Assembly (NCBI RefSeq): GCF_024346675.1 | Contig: NZ_AP024850.1 | Location: 1,860,001-1,924,000, forward strand | DNA: 64,000 nt | DNA from: Photobacterium sanguinicancri | GTDB taxonomy: Bacteria; Pseudomonadota; Gammaproteobacteria; Enterobacterales; Vibrionaceae | Direction: 5' to 3' | Part shown: positions 24,764-33,906 of the stretch, piece after piece | Numbering within the stretch: position 1 is the first letter of the stretch | Layout: every line of letters begins with the position of its first letter | Notes under the pieces: model-generated | Database searches by the model: none | Told to the model about the DNA's origin: nothing | Seen by the model: only the letters and a program-made list of their open reading frames with translations | Made by a program: the position numbers and the translations under genes

Positions 24764-25708
24764 ATGACACAGTACAAGAATATTTTGGTTGTTGCCGATC
24801 CGGCGCAAGACAATCAACCCGCACTTTCGCGAGCCGCGCACCTTGCTCAAGGTTCACCAGAAACTAAAATTACACTGTTTCTCGCGATCTACGATTTTTC
24901 TTATGAAATGACCTCAATGCTCTCGTCTGACGAACGGCAGGCTATGCGCAAAGGTGTGGTTCAACAACGAGAAGAATGGTTAAAAGATATTATTCGTCCT
25001 TTTACTGAAGACGGATTAAGTATCGAACTCTTAGTCGTTTGGCATAACCGCCCTTATGAAGCCGTGATTGCTGAAGTGTTTAGCAACCACCATGACATCG
25101 TGATTAAAGCCACGCATGAACATGACAAACTCGGTTCCGTTATCTTCACTCCAACAGATTGGCATTTACTACGAAAATGTCCATGCCCTGTTTTAATGGT
25201 GAAAGAACACAATTGGCCTGAGAATAGCGGCAAGATCATTGCGAGTGTAAATTTAGCCGCAGACAGTGAGACTCACGAAGCATTAAATGATTGCATCATT
25301 AACGAAGCAAAACGCTTTGCAGATACGCTTAATGCCGAAGTCATTATTGTTAATGCTTACCCATCAACACCAGTGAATATTACCATTGAGTTACCAGAGT
25401 TTGATCCAGCATCTTACACCGATGCTGTCCGTGGGCACCACCTAACCTCTATGAAAGCGTTACGCCAAAAACATGGTATATCTGAAGAGCAAACTTGCGT
25501 AGTGGAAGGTCTACCAGAAGATGTTATTCCACAAGTGGCCGAAGAGCTTGATGCCGAAATGGTCATTCTTGGCACAACAGGCCGAACAGGCTTATCTGCC
25601 ATCTTTATTGGTAATACCGCAGAGCATACGATCGACAGCCTAAACTGTGATTTGTTAGCGCTAAAACCAGAAGGCTATATCAGCCCGTTAGCACCAAACA
25701 TCGATTAA
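24764..25708 (+). CDS. uspE: Universal stress protein E, tandem Usp domains
   Basis: The 314-residue cytoplasmic protein holds two Usp domains in tandem. The first begins MTQYKNILVVADP and the second ends with GTTGRTGLSAIFIGNTAEH, the nucleotide-binding type motif. The ATG at 24764 is preferred over 24746 because AAGGGGG lies just upstream. UspE is a stress and starvation protein linked to motility and aggregation in enterobacteria. Placement next to fnr is conserved in gamma-proteobacteria, from memory. Confidence 0.92.
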   Translation: MTQYKNILVVADPAQDNQPALSRAAHLAQGSPETKITLFLAIYDFSYEMTSMLSSDERQAMRKGVVQQREEWLKDIIRPFTEDGLSIELLVVWHNRPYEAVIAEVFSNHHDIVIKATHEHDKLGSVIFTPTDWHLLRKCPCPVLMVKEHNWPENSGKIIASVNLAADSETHEALNDCIINEAKRFADTLNAEVIIVNAYPSTPVNITIELPEFDPASYTDAVRGHHLTSMKALRQKHGISEEQTCVVEGLPEDVIPQVAEELDAEMVILGTTGRTGLSAIFIGNTAEHTIDSLNCDLLALKPEGYISPLAPNID

Positions 25709-25744
25709 CAGTTAGCTTGAAATAGCGTATTAGTTTTAGATACA

Positions 25745-25773
25745 AAAACGGAACCTTGATAGGTTCCGTTTTC
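25745..25773. terminator. Terminator between uspE and the lipoprotein gene
   Basis: AAAACGGAACCT (25745-25756) pairs with AGGTTCCGTTTT (25761-25772). With A and T runs on either side it can serve both convergent genes. Confidence 0.85.
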
Positions 25774-25791
25774 ACTTAAGTCTTAAACAAT

Positions 25792-26151
25792 TTATTTAGC
25801 AACAGGTTGAACGGGCTGTACCGCGTTAGCATTTTCTTTCTTTGTTTCAGAGCTAATACCCGCCAAGGCTTTCACTGCCGTTGTAATAAAGAGTTCTTGG
25901 TTTTTTTCTTTACAGTATTTAGTGCTTAAACCGCGTCGGCTCCACTCACTCGCAATAGCAAAACGAGTATGGACAGAATCACGACCATGCACATATGTAT
26001 CGCAAAGCTCTTGATTAGACATTTGCTGTGGTGAAGAATATACCGTGCTGCTTCGTAAGCCTAACTGCTGCGTCTGCTGTGATGAACATCCAACAAGCCC
26101 AAAGCTAAGTAAACCCGCTAATACGAATGTTCCCTTTTTTACCAAAGTCAT
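25792..26151 (-). CDS. Small outer-membrane-type lipoprotein
   Basis: The start at 26151 (MTLVKKGTF) gives a 119-residue protein with a lipoprotein signal: basic N-terminus, hydrophobic VLAGLLSFG, and lipobox LVGC with Ser after the Cys. A longer frame to 26316 lacks this logic. The mature part is Gln/Ser-rich, then QELCDTYVHGRDSVHTRF and IASEWSRRGLSTKYC. No known function; two Cys in the mature domain may form a disulfide. Confidence 0.75.
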   Translation of the reverse strand: MTLVKKGTFVLAGLLSFGLVGCSSQQTQQLGLRSSTVYSSPQQMSNQELCDTYVHGRDSVHTRFAIASEWSRRGLSTKYCKEKNQELFITTAVKALAGISSETKKENANAVQPVQPVAK

Positions 26152-26359
26152 AAATCCCTGCTTGCTTAAACGATGACTAATTGTGGCAGCTACGTTGAGG
26201 CTACCAAATAGATTAACTGCAAGTTTACAGTAAATAGCTATAAAAGTTAGCGGTTTAGTTCGATGTTTTGGGAACAGGCTCAAGGGGGAAAGAAAGGCTG
26301 ATGCAGAATGAGGCACGTGTAAATAGGCGCGAATAGGGAAATTCTTTATCTAATTAACA

Positions 26360-26384
26360 AAAGGGCAACTATAGTCGCCCTTTC
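26360..26384 (-). terminator. Terminator after ttcA
   Basis: AAAGGGC (26360-26366) pairs with GCCCTTT (26377-26383), extended by ACT/AGT inside. Reading leftward, a TTTT run follows. It lies 26 bases beyond the ttcA stop. Confidence 0.7.
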
Positions 26385-26409
26385 TCATCATGCTGAATAA
26401 TTGTTGTGA

Positions 26410-27303
26410 TTAAACGTTAGTCACATCAATAAACATAGACTCATCAATGTTCGTTGATGATACTTCAGCTTCAGTGAAAGCATACTCTGCACGTTCACCT
26501 TCACGATCTAGCGGCAAGTTAACAAAATCAAATAGATTCTTATCTGCTAATTGGCTTGGGCTAATGTTCTGAATTGATTTGAAAATACTATCAACACGGC
26601 CTGGTGTTTTCTTATCCCAATCAATCAACATTGCTTTAATATTCTGGCGCTGAAGGTTTTCTTGAGAACCACATAGGTTACATGGAATGATCGGGAACGC
26701 TTTATGTTCAGCGTATTTGATCAGATCCTTTTCACGGCAGTAAGTCAGTGGACGAATAACCACGTTACGACCATCATCTGAACGAAGTTTAGGAGGCATC
26801 GCCTTTAAACGAGAACCGTGGAACATGTTCAAGAACATAGTCTCAACGATATCATCAAGGTGGTGACCAAGTGCAATCTTCGTTGCCCCAATTTTCTCAG
26901 CAAACGAGTAAAGCGTACCGCGGCGTAGACGCGAACATAGACCACATGTTGTCTTGCCTTCTTCGATTTTCTCTTTAACCACTGAATACGTATCTTTATC
27001 TACGATGTAGTAAGGAATATTCAGGCTTTTGAAGTATTCTGGCAAAATATGATCAGGGAAACCCGGTTGCTTTTGATCAAGGTTAACAGCAACAACATCA
27101 AAATGAATCGGCGCTGCTTTTTTCAAGTTCAAAAGGATATCGAGCATCGCAAATGAATCTTTACCGCCACTGATACATGCCATCACAACATCATTTTCTT
27201 CAATCATGTTGTAATCGATAATTGCATTCCCAACATTTCTCCTTAAACGCTTTTGGAGTTTGTTGAATTCAAGTGTCTCTTTTCTATTATCATTCTGATT
27301 CAT
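26410..27303 (-). CDS. ttcA: tRNA 2-thiocytidine(32) synthetase
   Basis: Adds sulfur to cytidine 32 of certain tRNAs, using ATP and an iron-sulfur cluster. The 297-residue protein has the PP-loop motif [12 protein letters not shown] and two Cys pairs, [11 protein letters not shown] and [12 protein letters not shown], typical of TtcA. It also shows [18 protein letters not shown]. In V. cholerae and E. coli it likewise lies near fnr and uspE. Confidence 0.95.
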   Translation of the reverse strand: MNQNDNRKETLEFNKLQKRLRRNVGNAIIDYNMIEENDVVMACISGGKDSFAMLDILLNLKKAAPIHFDVVAVNLDQKQPGFPDHILPEYFKSLNIPYYIVDKDTYSVVKEKIEEGKTTCGLCSRLRRGTLYSFAEKIGATKIALGHHLDDIVETMFLNMFHGSRLKAMPPKLRSDDGRNVVIRPLTYCREKDLIKYAEHKAFPIIPCNLCGSQENLQRQNIKAMLIDWDKKTPGRVDSIFKSIQNISPSQLADKNLFDFVNLPLDREGERAEYAFTEAEVSSTNIDESMFIDVTNV

Positions 27304-27418
27304 TGCGACTTCTCACACTGTCGAAGATATCGACTGTAGATTTCCTAGATGGATTCTTTGTAGGGCGTGGATTATACGGATTTTTCTGCGATGTTGAAAC
27401 ATCTGTATAGCGGGATCT

Positions 27419-27445
27419 AAAAAAGCTGCTTAATGCAGCTTTTTT
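27419..27445 (-). terminator. Terminator after dacA
   Basis: AAAAAAGCTGC (27419-27429) pairs with GCAGCTTTTTT (27435-27445). Leftward reading gives a six-T tail right after the stem, just past the dacA stop at 27462. Confidence 0.85.
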
Positions 27446-27461
27446 AGTGTGTTTTGAGAGG

Positions 27462-28652
27462 CTATTTGAACAAGCTTAAAAAGAAGCGTTTGATGTAATC
27501 AACAATTTGGCTAAAGATACCACCTTCTTCTACTGTTTCGAGAGCAACAAGCGGTGCTTCACCGACACTATTGTCGTTCACTTGATAAATCACCTTACCG
27601 ACAACAGTACCTTTACGAACAGGAGCAACAAGCTCATCATCTAATTCGACATGGGCTTTTAGCCATTTAACCTTATTGCGTGACGCGGTAACAAAAGTAT
27701 CCTCGCCTACCCCAAGTTTAATTTCGTCTTTATCACCCATCCATATTTTTTCATTAAGAATGGACTCGCCTTGCTTGTGTGGTGACACCGTATCAAAGAA
27801 ACGGAAACCATAGTTCAGTAGCTGTTTGCTTTCTGCTTCACGGCTTTTTGAACTACTTGCTCCCATCACGACCGAGATTAAACGCATATCATCTTGAGTG
27901 GCAGAGCTCGCCAAACTAAAACCAGCCCCACTGGTGTAACCTGTTTTCATCCCATCTACATTCAAGCTTCTATCACCCAGTAGACCATTACGGTTACGCT
28001 GCGTAATGTTGTTATAGTTAAAAGAACGCTCACTATAAAGAGAGTAAATGTCAGGTAAATCGTGAATTAATGCCTGACCTAATAACGCAATATCATAAGG
28101 CGTGCTGTACAGGTTATCAGCATCTAATCCATGTGGGTTGGAGAATGAAGAGTTGGTCATTTCTAATTTTTTGGCCCATGAGTTCATTAAACTCACAAAA
28201 GCCCCTTCCGACCCTGCAACATGCTCTGCAATGGCAACACTGGCATCGTTACCTGATTGCACTATCAAACCACGATATAAGTCCATCATGTTGACTTCAG
28301 TGCCAACCTCAATAAACATTTTTGATGAATCTGGGAAGTTTCGTGCCCATGCGTTACGGCTGATCACCACTAAATCGTCAGCATTAATATTACCTTGCTG
28401 CATCTCTTTACCGGCTACAAAACTGGTCATCAGCTTCGTTAAGCTGGCAGGGTTAAGTTTTTCATGCGCATTTTTTTCTACCAAGATTTTTCCTGTGTGG
28501 TAATCAATAAGCACATAGCCTTTTGAACCCAGTACTGGAGCATCAGGAATTACTGTTGGTGCCGCTGTTGCGTTAAGAGAAAAAGATAAAAGCATCGCTG
28601 CTGTCAGCGAACAAGCAGGCAGCGAGGATAAAACGCGTGGAATGGTATTCAT
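27462..28652 (-). CDS. dacA: D-alanyl-D-alanine carboxypeptidase (PBP5/6 type)
   Basis: Periplasmic enzyme that trims the terminal D-Ala of peptidoglycan stems. The ATG at 28652 (MNTIPRV) gives 396 residues with a signal peptide ending near NATAA; the longer frame to 28733 adds a non-signal extension. Catalytic SLTK (Ser70, Lys73), SGN in VQSGNDASVA and KTG in DGMKTGYTSGAG are present. The C-terminus has a beta domain and ends with an amphipathic helix (IVDYIKRFFLSLFK) as membrane anchor. Confidence 0.93.
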   Translation of the reverse strand: MNTIPRVLSSLPACSLTAAMLLSFSLNATAAPTVIPDAPVLGSKGYVLIDYHTGKILVEKNAHEKLNPASLTKLMTSFVAGKEMQQGNINADDLVVISRNAWARNFPDSSKMFIEVGTEVNMMDLYRGLIVQSGNDASVAIAEHVAGSEGAFVSLMNSWAKKLEMTNSSFSNPHGLDADNLYSTPYDIALLGQALIHDLPDIYSLYSERSFNYNNITQRNRNGLLGDRSLNVDGMKTGYTSGAGFSLASSATQDDMRLISVVMGASSSKSREAESKQLLNYGFRFFDTVSPHKQGESILNEKIWMGDKDEIKLGVGEDTFVTASRNKVKWLKAHVELDDELVAPVRKGTVVGKVIYQVNDNSVGEAPLVALETVEEGGIFSQIVDYIKRFFLSLFK

Positions 28653-29035
28653 CGTGCTACGTATTCCGTATAACCAAAAGATACATCCAGTATATATAAG
28701 CATTTCACGAATACATGCTTCTCTCATCAACAATTACGATTGAGGTTAAATTCTGACAATTTTTCACGATAATTTACATTACAAAGAGTGAGTTCTTGGC
28801 CATTTTGTTACACTAGCGACTCTTAATTACTGCTATAAAGCGTGATATTGCGATTAATCGTAAACACGTTACTATGCTAAAAGTGATTTTTAGTATCATC
28901 ACGTTAAACCAATAGTTATTCATTTACGAAAAGCCTAAATAAAATCGATGCAAAAACATAAAGGCTATAGATTGAAACAAGTGGATACCCACATTAAAGT
29001 TCGCCATTCAACAGGCAAGATTACAGGGAAAGAAT
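28653..29035. other. Divergent promoter region between dacA and the M32 carboxypeptidase
   Basis: About 380 AT-rich bases without a convincing gene. It must hold the promoter of leftward dacA and of the rightward carboxypeptidase. No clear operator, riboswitch or hairpin was seen. Confidence 0.4.
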
Positions 29036-30517
29036 ATGTCTAATTATCAACAGCTCGAAAAACACTTCAAGAAATTGTCTCGCTTTAATCACTTAGGTGC
29101 AATTTGTGGTTGGGATCAGGCCTCAATGATGCCTGAAGGTGGTAACGATGCTCGCTCAGCAGCAATGGCTGAACTGGCCGTTTATACCCACCAATTATTA
29201 ACAGACCCAAAGCTACAAGCTCTCTTTACACAAGCTGAATCTGAAAGTCTTTCAACAGAGCAACAAGCCAGCCTACGTGAAATGAAAAACCGCTGGCAGC
29301 AAGCCACAGTACTGCCAGAAGATCTAGTTGAAGCACAGTCTAAAGCAGGATCTGTTTGTGAGCATGCTTGGCGAAATCAGCGTAAAGACAATAACTGGGC
29401 TGATTTCCAAACGAATCTTGAAAAAGTAGTTGAACTGTCTCGTCAAGAAGCTCAGATCCGATCTGAAGCTACTGGTTTAAGCCGCTATAACGCGCTAGTT
29501 GATTTGTACGAACCAGGCATGACGACAGATAAGCTTGATGTTATTTTTGCTGATGTGAAATCTTGGCTTCCTGACCTCATTCAACAAATACAGAAGAAAC
29601 AACAATCGGAAAGTGTGCTAATGCCTCAAGGCCCTTTTGCTATTGATAAGCAAAAAGAACTGAGCGTTGAAATGATGAAGCTACTCGGTTTTGATTTTAA
29701 TCATGGCCGCCTTGACGTCAGTGTCCACCCTTTCTGCGGTGGTATACCTACCGACGTTCGTATGACGACGCGTTACGACGAAGTAGATTTCACCTCCGCA
29801 TTAATGGGGGTTATCCACGAAACAGGCCACGCACGTTACGAGCAAGGTCTGCCAAAAGAATGGGCTGAATTACCTGCGGGTGAAGCGCGTTCAATGGGGA
29901 TTCATGAATCACAAAGTTTGTTGTTTGAAATGCAGTTATCACGCAGCTTAGAATTTATTAATTTGTTAGCACCAACGGCACAAGCATTGTTAAACCGTGA
30001 AGACGACCCAGCGTTTACGGCAGAAAACATCACTCTTTTTAATACACGAGTTAAACCAGCTTTTATTCGTGTCGACGCCGATGAAGTCACCTATCCTGCC
30101 CACATTATTCTTCGCTATGAAATCGAGCGAGATTTAATCGAAGGCAAGATTGAAGTGGCAGATATTCCATCACTCTGGAATCAAAAAATGACAGAGTACT
30201 TAGGTGTGAATACGGAAGGTAATTACACCGATGGCTGCATGCAAGATATTCACTGGACCGATGGCAGCTTTGGGTACTTTCCAAGTTATACATTAGGTGC
30301 AATGTACGCCGCGCAGTTCATGGCTACCATGCGCAAAGAAATGGATGTAGAACAGCTCATTAGTGACAATAACCTTACACCTATCTTTACTTGGCTTGAA
30401 GCAAACATCTGGTCAAAAGCATCCACACTCACAACCGATGAACTTGTAATTCGAGCAACAGGTAAATCGCTGAATCCGAGTTATTTTAAAGAACATTTAA
30501 TAAGCCGCTATCTATAA
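29036..30517 (+). CDS. M32-family metallocarboxypeptidase (Taq type)
   Basis: A cytoplasmic zinc enzyme that removes C-terminal residues from peptides. The 493-residue protein shows HETGH at residues 261-265 as zinc site, and the M32 signatures HPFCGGIPTDVRMTTRY and GIHESQSLLFE. AGGGAAAG lies before the ATG. It stands alone between dacA and doxX, so it is monocistronic. Confidence 0.93.
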   Translation: MSNYQQLEKHFKKLSRFNHLGAICGWDQASMMPEGGNDARSAAMAELAVYTHQLLTDPKLQALFTQAESESLSTEQQASLREMKNRWQQATVLPEDLVEAQSKAGSVCEHAWRNQRKDNNWADFQTNLEKVVELSRQEAQIRSEATGLSRYNALVDLYEPGMTTDKLDVIFADVKSWLPDLIQQIQKKQQSESVLMPQGPFAIDKQKELSVEMMKLLGFDFNHGRLDVSVHPFCGGIPTDVRMTTRYDEVDFTSALMGVIHETGHARYEQGLPKEWAELPAGEARSMGIHESQSLLFEMQLSRSLEFINLLAPTAQALLNREDDPAFTAENITLFNTRVKPAFIRVDADEVTYPAHIILRYEIERDLIEGKIEVADIPSLWNQKMTEYLGVNTEGNYTDGCMQDIHWTDGSFGYFPSYTLGAMYAAQFMATMRKEMDVEQLISDNNLTPIFTWLEANIWSKASTLTTDELVIRATGKSLNPSYFKEHLISRYL

Positions 30518-30522
30518 AATCT

Positions 30523-30550
30523 AATAAGGGCAGCAATAGCTGCTCTTATT
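30523..30550. terminator. Terminator between convergent carboxypeptidase and DoxX genes
   Basis: AATAAGGGCAGC (30523-30534) pairs with GCTGCTCTTATT (30539-30550), one mismatch, loop AATA. Works in either direction in principle. Confidence 0.65.
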
Positions 30551-30562
30551 CCTATTTCACAC

Positions 30563-30913
30563 CTATAAAACACTCACAGCCACAGACAATGCCAAGGTTA
30601 CCATTGCAGGTATCCCATCTTGCCAGCGATCAAAGCGAAAATGGAAGAATAGCGCCCCGACCGAGGTTGCTCCTAATAAAGCCGCACCACTCCATAACAC
30701 CAATGGGTTTTCTATTACGAATAATGAGCTAATAAGTAGAATCACGCCCGCTAACTCAATTAAACCAACCACAAACATGGCTGCTCTATTGAGGCCATAC
30801 TTATGGAAAAAAGCGAGCTGTGTTTCAAAAATTATTTTCTGCCAGCCAAGTAATTTTACGGAACTCGCAAATGCAAAAAAAGCGATTAACAGCAGCACTA
30901 AGACATCTTTCAT
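30563..30913 (-). CDS. DoxX-family membrane protein
   Basis: A 116-residue protein with four hydrophobic helices (VLVLLLIAFFAFASSVKLLG; AAMFVVGLIELAGVILLISS; ENPLVLWSGAALLGATSVGA; AMVTLALSVAVSVL) and the DoxX-like FFHFRFDRWQDGIPA. Function of this group is mostly unknown; some relatives act in quinone or thiol redox. AGGAGAATG is a good ribosome site. It is divergent from a LysR gene with inverted repeats between, so it is likely that regulator's target. Confidence 0.8.
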   Translation of the reverse strand: MKDVLVLLLIAFFAFASSVKLLGWQKIIFETQLAFFHKYGLNRAAMFVVGLIELAGVILLISSLFVIENPLVLWSGAALLGATSVGALFFHFRFDRWQDGIPAMVTLALSVAVSVL

Positions 30914-30948
30914 TGTTTCATTCTCCTCGTTGAATTAGGCTATTTAAA

Positions 30949-31008
30949 CATTCCAAACGAGATGGAAGAATGCTATTTTTGTCATAGTTAACATTCTAAA
31001 ATGGAATG
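30949..31008. promoter_or_regulatory. Two inverted repeats between doxX and the LysR gene
   Basis: CATTCTAAAATGGAATG (30992-31008) is a 5-base inverted repeat with a 7-base centre, and CATTCCAAACGAGATGGAAG (from 30949) repeats the ATTCC/GGAA theme 43 bases away. Spacing and divergent placement fit LysR recognition and activation sites. Confidence 0.55.
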
Positions 31009-31024
31009 ATTTAGGTGGTGTTGT

Positions 31025-31918
31025 ATGGACAAATATGAATGCATAACGCTATTTGCTCGAACGGCTCAACTGGGGAGTTTTACTGCGGCGGCAGATGAAC
31101 AAAATCTAACTCAAAGTGCGGTGAGCAAAAAGATAGCTTGGTTAGAAAATCGTATTGGGTTTACCTTGTTTTATCGTAACAGCAGGAAAATATCGCTAAC
31201 ACCACAAGGCGCTGAGTATCTGATCTATTGCATTAAATTACTTGATGAAATGACGCATACTGAATCACGCTTGAAAGGTGAACTCACTCAAGTCAGTGGT
31301 GAACTCAAACTCTCGGTTCCCAGCGCTGCCGCAACAATATTACTGGCAGAACCGATTAGTCAGTTTATGACCATGCACCCTAACCTTGTCATCAATGTAT
31401 CGGTAAATGATCGGCAGGTAGATTTAATCGAAAGCAGTGTAGATATTGCGATTCGTGCGTCGTACCTAGAAGACTCCGGCTATAAGGCGCGTTTGTTGTT
31501 TACCAATGAAGCGGTTTGTTTTGCTTCGCCACAGTATTTAGCAAATAAGCCCACGCCAAAGACAATTAACGATCTTAAACAACTTCAATGCTTAACCTAT
31601 TCTTTTAGCTCCCCGTCCAACATATGGGGATTTAAAAATACAGACGGTACTTTTTCTAAAGTCGCAGTTAGAGAAAGCTTTAAAAGTGACAGTGCTGAGT
31701 TATTACTTGAAATGGCATTGCTAGGGCATGGTGTCGCGCTATTACCCTGTTGGATGGTTGAACAGTATCTCAGTAAAGCTCAGTTAACCTTAGTATTAAC
31801 AGAATACGAGCCAATGAAACTTCCCATGTATGCCGTATTCAAAGCGAACGACTATCAACCTCAAAGGATAACGTCTTTCGTTAGTTTTCTTGCAAATTAC
31901 TTTCAGGAACGTTTTTGA
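31025..31918 (+). CDS. LysR-family transcriptional regulator
   Basis: The 297-residue protein has the N-terminal winged helix-turn-helix (LGSFTAAADEQNLTQSAVSK, KIAWLENRIGFTLFYRNSRK) and a C-terminal effector domain. It resembles the group of LysR proteins that regulate a neighbouring divergent gene; here doxX. Effector unknown. AGGTGGTGTTGT lies before the ATG. A bidirectional hairpin follows the gene. Confidence 0.9.
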   Translation: MDKYECITLFARTAQLGSFTAAADEQNLTQSAVSKKIAWLENRIGFTLFYRNSRKISLTPQGAEYLIYCIKLLDEMTHTESRLKGELTQVSGELKLSVPSAAATILLAEPISQFMTMHPNLVINVSVNDRQVDLIESSVDIAIRASYLEDSGYKARLLFTNEAVCFASPQYLANKPTPKTINDLKQLQCLTYSFSSPSNIWGFKNTDGTFSKVAVRESFKSDSAELLLEMALLGHGVALLPCWMVEQYLSKAQLTLVLTEYEPMKLPMYAVFKANDYQPQRITSFVSFLANYFQERF

Positions 31919-31965
31919 CGTATGCTTCTTCGAGTTAGCTGTTTCAGTCACTGGAAACCAAAACG

Positions 31966-31996
31966 TAAAAAAGCCGCTAAAATTAGCGGCTCTTTT
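31966..31996. terminator. Bidirectional terminator after the LysR gene
   Basis: AGCCGCTAA (31972-31980) pairs with TTAGCGGCT (31983-31991), flanked by an A run on the left and CTTTT on the right; it can serve the LysR gene and the convergent flavoprotein gene. Confidence 0.75.
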
Positions 31997-32038
31997 GATA
32001 TTGCAGCGATGCACGTCTAGCGAGATTAATCGTTGACG

Positions 32039-33664
32039 TTAGCTGTGTTTTTTTAGCATATCAAGCGCAACCGCTTCAGCGATTTTGATGCCATCAATAC
32101 CTGCAGACAAAATACCGCCCGCGTAACCTGCACCTTCACCACCTGGGTATAAGCCTAGTGTGTTAATGCTTTGGAAATCAGCGCCACGTTTAATTTGAAC
32201 CGGTGATGATGTACGAGTTTCAACACCCGTTAGCATTGCATCTTTACTATCAAAACCGCGGATCTTCTTAGCAAACGCAGGAAGTGCTTCACGAATCGCA
32301 TCGATAGCAAAATCAGGTAATGCATCACTTAGATCTGTCATTTTAACATTCGGTTTGTAAGATGGTTCAACCGCTTCAAAAGGCTTACCTTTACCAGCAG
32401 CTAAGAAATCACCAACCATTTGTGCTGGCGCGTCGTAGTTGCTTCCACCCATAACATAAGCATTACGTTCTAGCTTACGCTGAAGCTCAACACCTTGTAG
32501 CGGATCGTTATTAAAATCTTCAGGAGAAATACCAACAACAATCGCACTGTTCGCATTACGTTCGCTACGAGAGTACTGGCTCATACCATTGGTTACAACC
32601 GCATGCTCTTCCGACGTCGCGGCAACCACAACACCACCAGGGCACATACAGAAACTATATACAGAGCGACCGTTTTTGCAGTGATGCACAAGTTTGTAAT
32701 CTGCAGCACCTAAAATTGGGTGACCCGCATTTTTACCAAAACGCGCTTGGTCAATCATCTCTTGTTTGTGTTCAACTCGGAAACCAATAGAGAAAGACTG
32801 TGCTTCCAAATGTACGCCTTTATCATGCAGCATTTGGAAAGTATCACGCGCACTATGGCCGATTGCAGCAACAACATGTTTACTGTTGATCACTTCGCCA
32901 CCGTTAAGCGTTACACCTACAACCTGACGTTCGCCATTTACTTCTTCGATGTTGATTTCTTCAACACGCGTTTCGAAACGAATCTCGCCGCCAAGTTCAA
33001 TGATCTTAGAGCGAATTTTCTCAACCATGGTCACTAATTTGTAAGTACCAATGTGCGGTTTGCTAACGTAAATAATTTCAGAAGGTGCGCCCGCAAGAAC
33101 AAACTCTTGTTTAACTTTAAGACCAAGGAAACCTGGATCTTTTACTTGGCTATAGAGTTTGCCGTCAGAAAACGTACCCGCACCACCTTCACCAAATTGA
33201 ACATTCGATTCAGTATTTAATTCACTGGTACGCCAAAAACGGAATGTATCTTTAGCGCGTTCATGTACTGATTTACCGCGTTCTAACAGAATTGGTTTAA
33301 AACCCATTTGAGCTAGAATTAGTGCTACAAATATGCCACAAGGGCCCATGCCGATCACAATCGGACGCTCCGTTAAATCACTCGGAGCACTGGCAACATA
33401 TTTGTATTCAGTGTCTGGCGATTGGCGCACGTTTGGATCGTTGTCAAAGTTTGCTAGCAGTAACTCTTCATCAACATTTTTTAGCGTAATATCTAAAGTG
33501 TAAATTAAGGAGATTTGACTTTTCTTGCGTGCGTCATAACCACGTTTAAATACATGGATATCAACCAGTTGCTGTTCAGATATTGACAGTGCTTTTAAAA
33601 CATAATCTTGTAATGCGTTTTCAGCGTGATCCAGCGGTAATTTCACTTGGTTGAGACGTATCAT
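32039..33664 (-). CDS. FAD-dependent dehydrogenase (BaiN/RdsA- or HI0933-like flavoprotein)
   Basis: A 541-residue cytoplasmic flavoprotein. After an N-terminal domain of about 100 residues comes the FAD dinucleotide motif VIGMGPCGIFVALILAQMG, then GKSVHERAKDTFRFWRTSE and the GGAGTFSDGKL loop. Further marks are VAAIGHSARD, CMCPGGVVVAATSEE and the C-terminal YPGGEGAGYAGGILSAGIDG, all typical of a widespread family annotated as NAD(P)/FAD-dependent oxidoreductase. Substrate unknown. Good candidates would come from genome-context comparison. Confidence 0.85.
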   Translation of the reverse strand: MIRLNQVKLPLDHAENALQDYVLKALSISEQQLVDIHVFKRGYDARKKSQISLIYTLDITLKNVDEELLLANFDNDPNVRQSPDTEYKYVASAPSDLTERPIVIGMGPCGIFVALILAQMGFKPILLERGKSVHERAKDTFRFWRTSELNTESNVQFGEGGAGTFSDGKLYSQVKDPGFLGLKVKQEFVLAGAPSEIIYVSKPHIGTYKLVTMVEKIRSKIIELGGEIRFETRVEEINIEEVNGERQVVGVTLNGGEVINSKHVVAAIGHSARDTFQMLHDKGVHLEAQSFSIGFRVEHKQEMIDQARFGKNAGHPILGAADYKLVHHCKNGRSVYSFCMCPGGVVVAATSEEHAVVTNGMSQYSRSERNANSAIVVGISPEDFNNDPLQGVELQRKLERNAYVMGGSNYDAPAQMVGDFLAAGKGKPFEAVEPSYKPNVKMTDLSDALPDFAIDAIREALPAFAKKIRGFDSKDAMLTGVETRTSSPVQIKRGADFQSINTLGLYPGGEGAGYAGGILSAGIDGIKIAEAVALDMLKKHS

Positions 33665-33906
33665 AATTTACCTGATATATGGACGAAAAAAATGAGCGCG
33701 TAGTTTACGTGATCTATCTAAAAAATGTAATAAACATTATTTGACGAATTAGCCACATAGTGTTGTTCATGCTCTGCATGACATCAACGATTATCCCCTA
33801 TCCGGCCTATAAAGTAGCGTACGCCTCATAGTTAGGCTATTTATTAAGCACTCAAGCAACTCATAAGCGACCAAACTGTATTTACTGTGACGTTATCTGA
33901 TGTGGC